Assembly: GCA_963666765.1 (NCBI GenBank) | Contig: OY762933.1 | Coordinates: forward strand, 2,480,001-2,544,000 | DNA from: Foliamicus sp963666765 | GTDB lineage: Bacteria > Pseudomonadota > Gammaproteobacteria > Steroidobacterales > Foliamicaceae | Reading direction: 5' to 3' | DNA length: 64,000 nucleotides | Shown here: piece after piece, positions 63,889 to 64,000 of the stretch | How positions within the stretch are numbered: the first letter of the stretch is position 1 | How the letters are laid out: each line of letters begins with the position of its first letter | Program-made: the position numbers and the translations under genes | The notes under the pieces: model-generated | Told to the model about the DNA's origin: nothing | The model's database searches: none | The model's input: only the letters and a program-made list of their open reading frames with translations

Positions 63889-64000
63889 CTAGAGAAAGGT
63901 TACGCCGCCGTCCACCATCAGGGTCTGGCCGGTGGTCATGCGGCTCAGGTCGCTGGCCAGCCACAACACGGCGCCCACCACGTCCGAACTGTCCAGCGGC
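63889..64000 (-). CDS. SDR-family oxidoreductase, 5' part outside window
   Basis: The last 36 codons of an SDR, with VGAVLWLASDLSRMTTGQTL and VDGGVTF before a TAG at 63889. This is the typical end of 3-oxoacyl-ACP-reductase-like SDRs. The N-terminal cofactor and catalytic parts lie beyond the window. Confidence 0.85.
   Translation of the reverse strand, partial: PLDSSDVVGAVLWLASDLSRMTTGQTLMVDGGVTFL

Overview
The window is GC-rich, gene-dense DNA that reads as a Gram-negative proteobacterium, most likely a gammaproteobacterium. The grounds are the miaB-phoH-ybeY-corC order, lnt, uvrA divergent from ssb, TonB-dependent receptors, a Tsx-like porin, Rieske oxygenases and Tat/Sec-exported enzymes. 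The species cannot be named from the sequence alone. No rRNA, tRNA or CRISPR array was seen.

Layout. (1) 1-13.9 kb: the 3' part of a type I polyketide synthase (KS-AT-DH-MT-ER-KR-ACP followed by a second KS and a degenerate AT), an NCS2 permease with an ATPase-like tail, a free-standing ACP, an alpha/beta hydrolase and a convergent Sfp-type phosphopantetheinyl transferase. Together they look like a small cluster for a reduced, probably methyl-branched acyl chain. (2) 13.9-24.2 kb: a MITE-like element, then two adjacent double NTF2/SnoaL-like proteins, a sodium:solute symporter, a TonB receptor, a third double NTF2-like protein, an HpsN/HisD-family dehydrogenase and a MetE-like transferase. 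This looks like uptake and catabolism of an unidentified small molecule. (3) 24.2-30.2 kb: an accessory island of toxin-antitoxin and defence-type genes, many of them truncated or frameshifted. It is bracketed by two partial copies of an antitoxin/quinone-oxidoreductase junction. (4) 30.2-37.0 kb, all on the minus strand: quinone oxidoreductase, alpha/beta hydrolase, TonB receptor, a fourth double NTF2-like protein and a Fic enzyme. (5) 37.2-40.0 kb: a two-cupin protein and a type II restriction-modification pair. (6) 40.2-52.3 kb: uvrA, a VapC/RHH toxin-antitoxin pair, ssb, miaB-phoH-ybeY-corC, then an opposite-strand operon lnt-flavin amine oxidase-cytochrome c. (7) 51.8-64 kb: a small membrane protein, a Tsx-like channel, three tandem secreted SUMF1-like paralogues, an aldehyde dehydrogenase, a GPH-type symporter, two near-duplicate Rieske oxygenases with a flavin monooxygenase, and SDR enzymes.

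Beyond genes, the window holds several structured repeat families. The clearest has three copies (12993-13094, 21595-21729, 55966-56058). All share a conserved core, but their long outer stems differ in sequence while staying self-complementary. A second family (13989-14050, 57642-57712) behaves the same way. These repeats, the degenerate KS-AT tail of the PKS, the expanded double-NTF2 family and the decaying defence island are the points most worth a second look.
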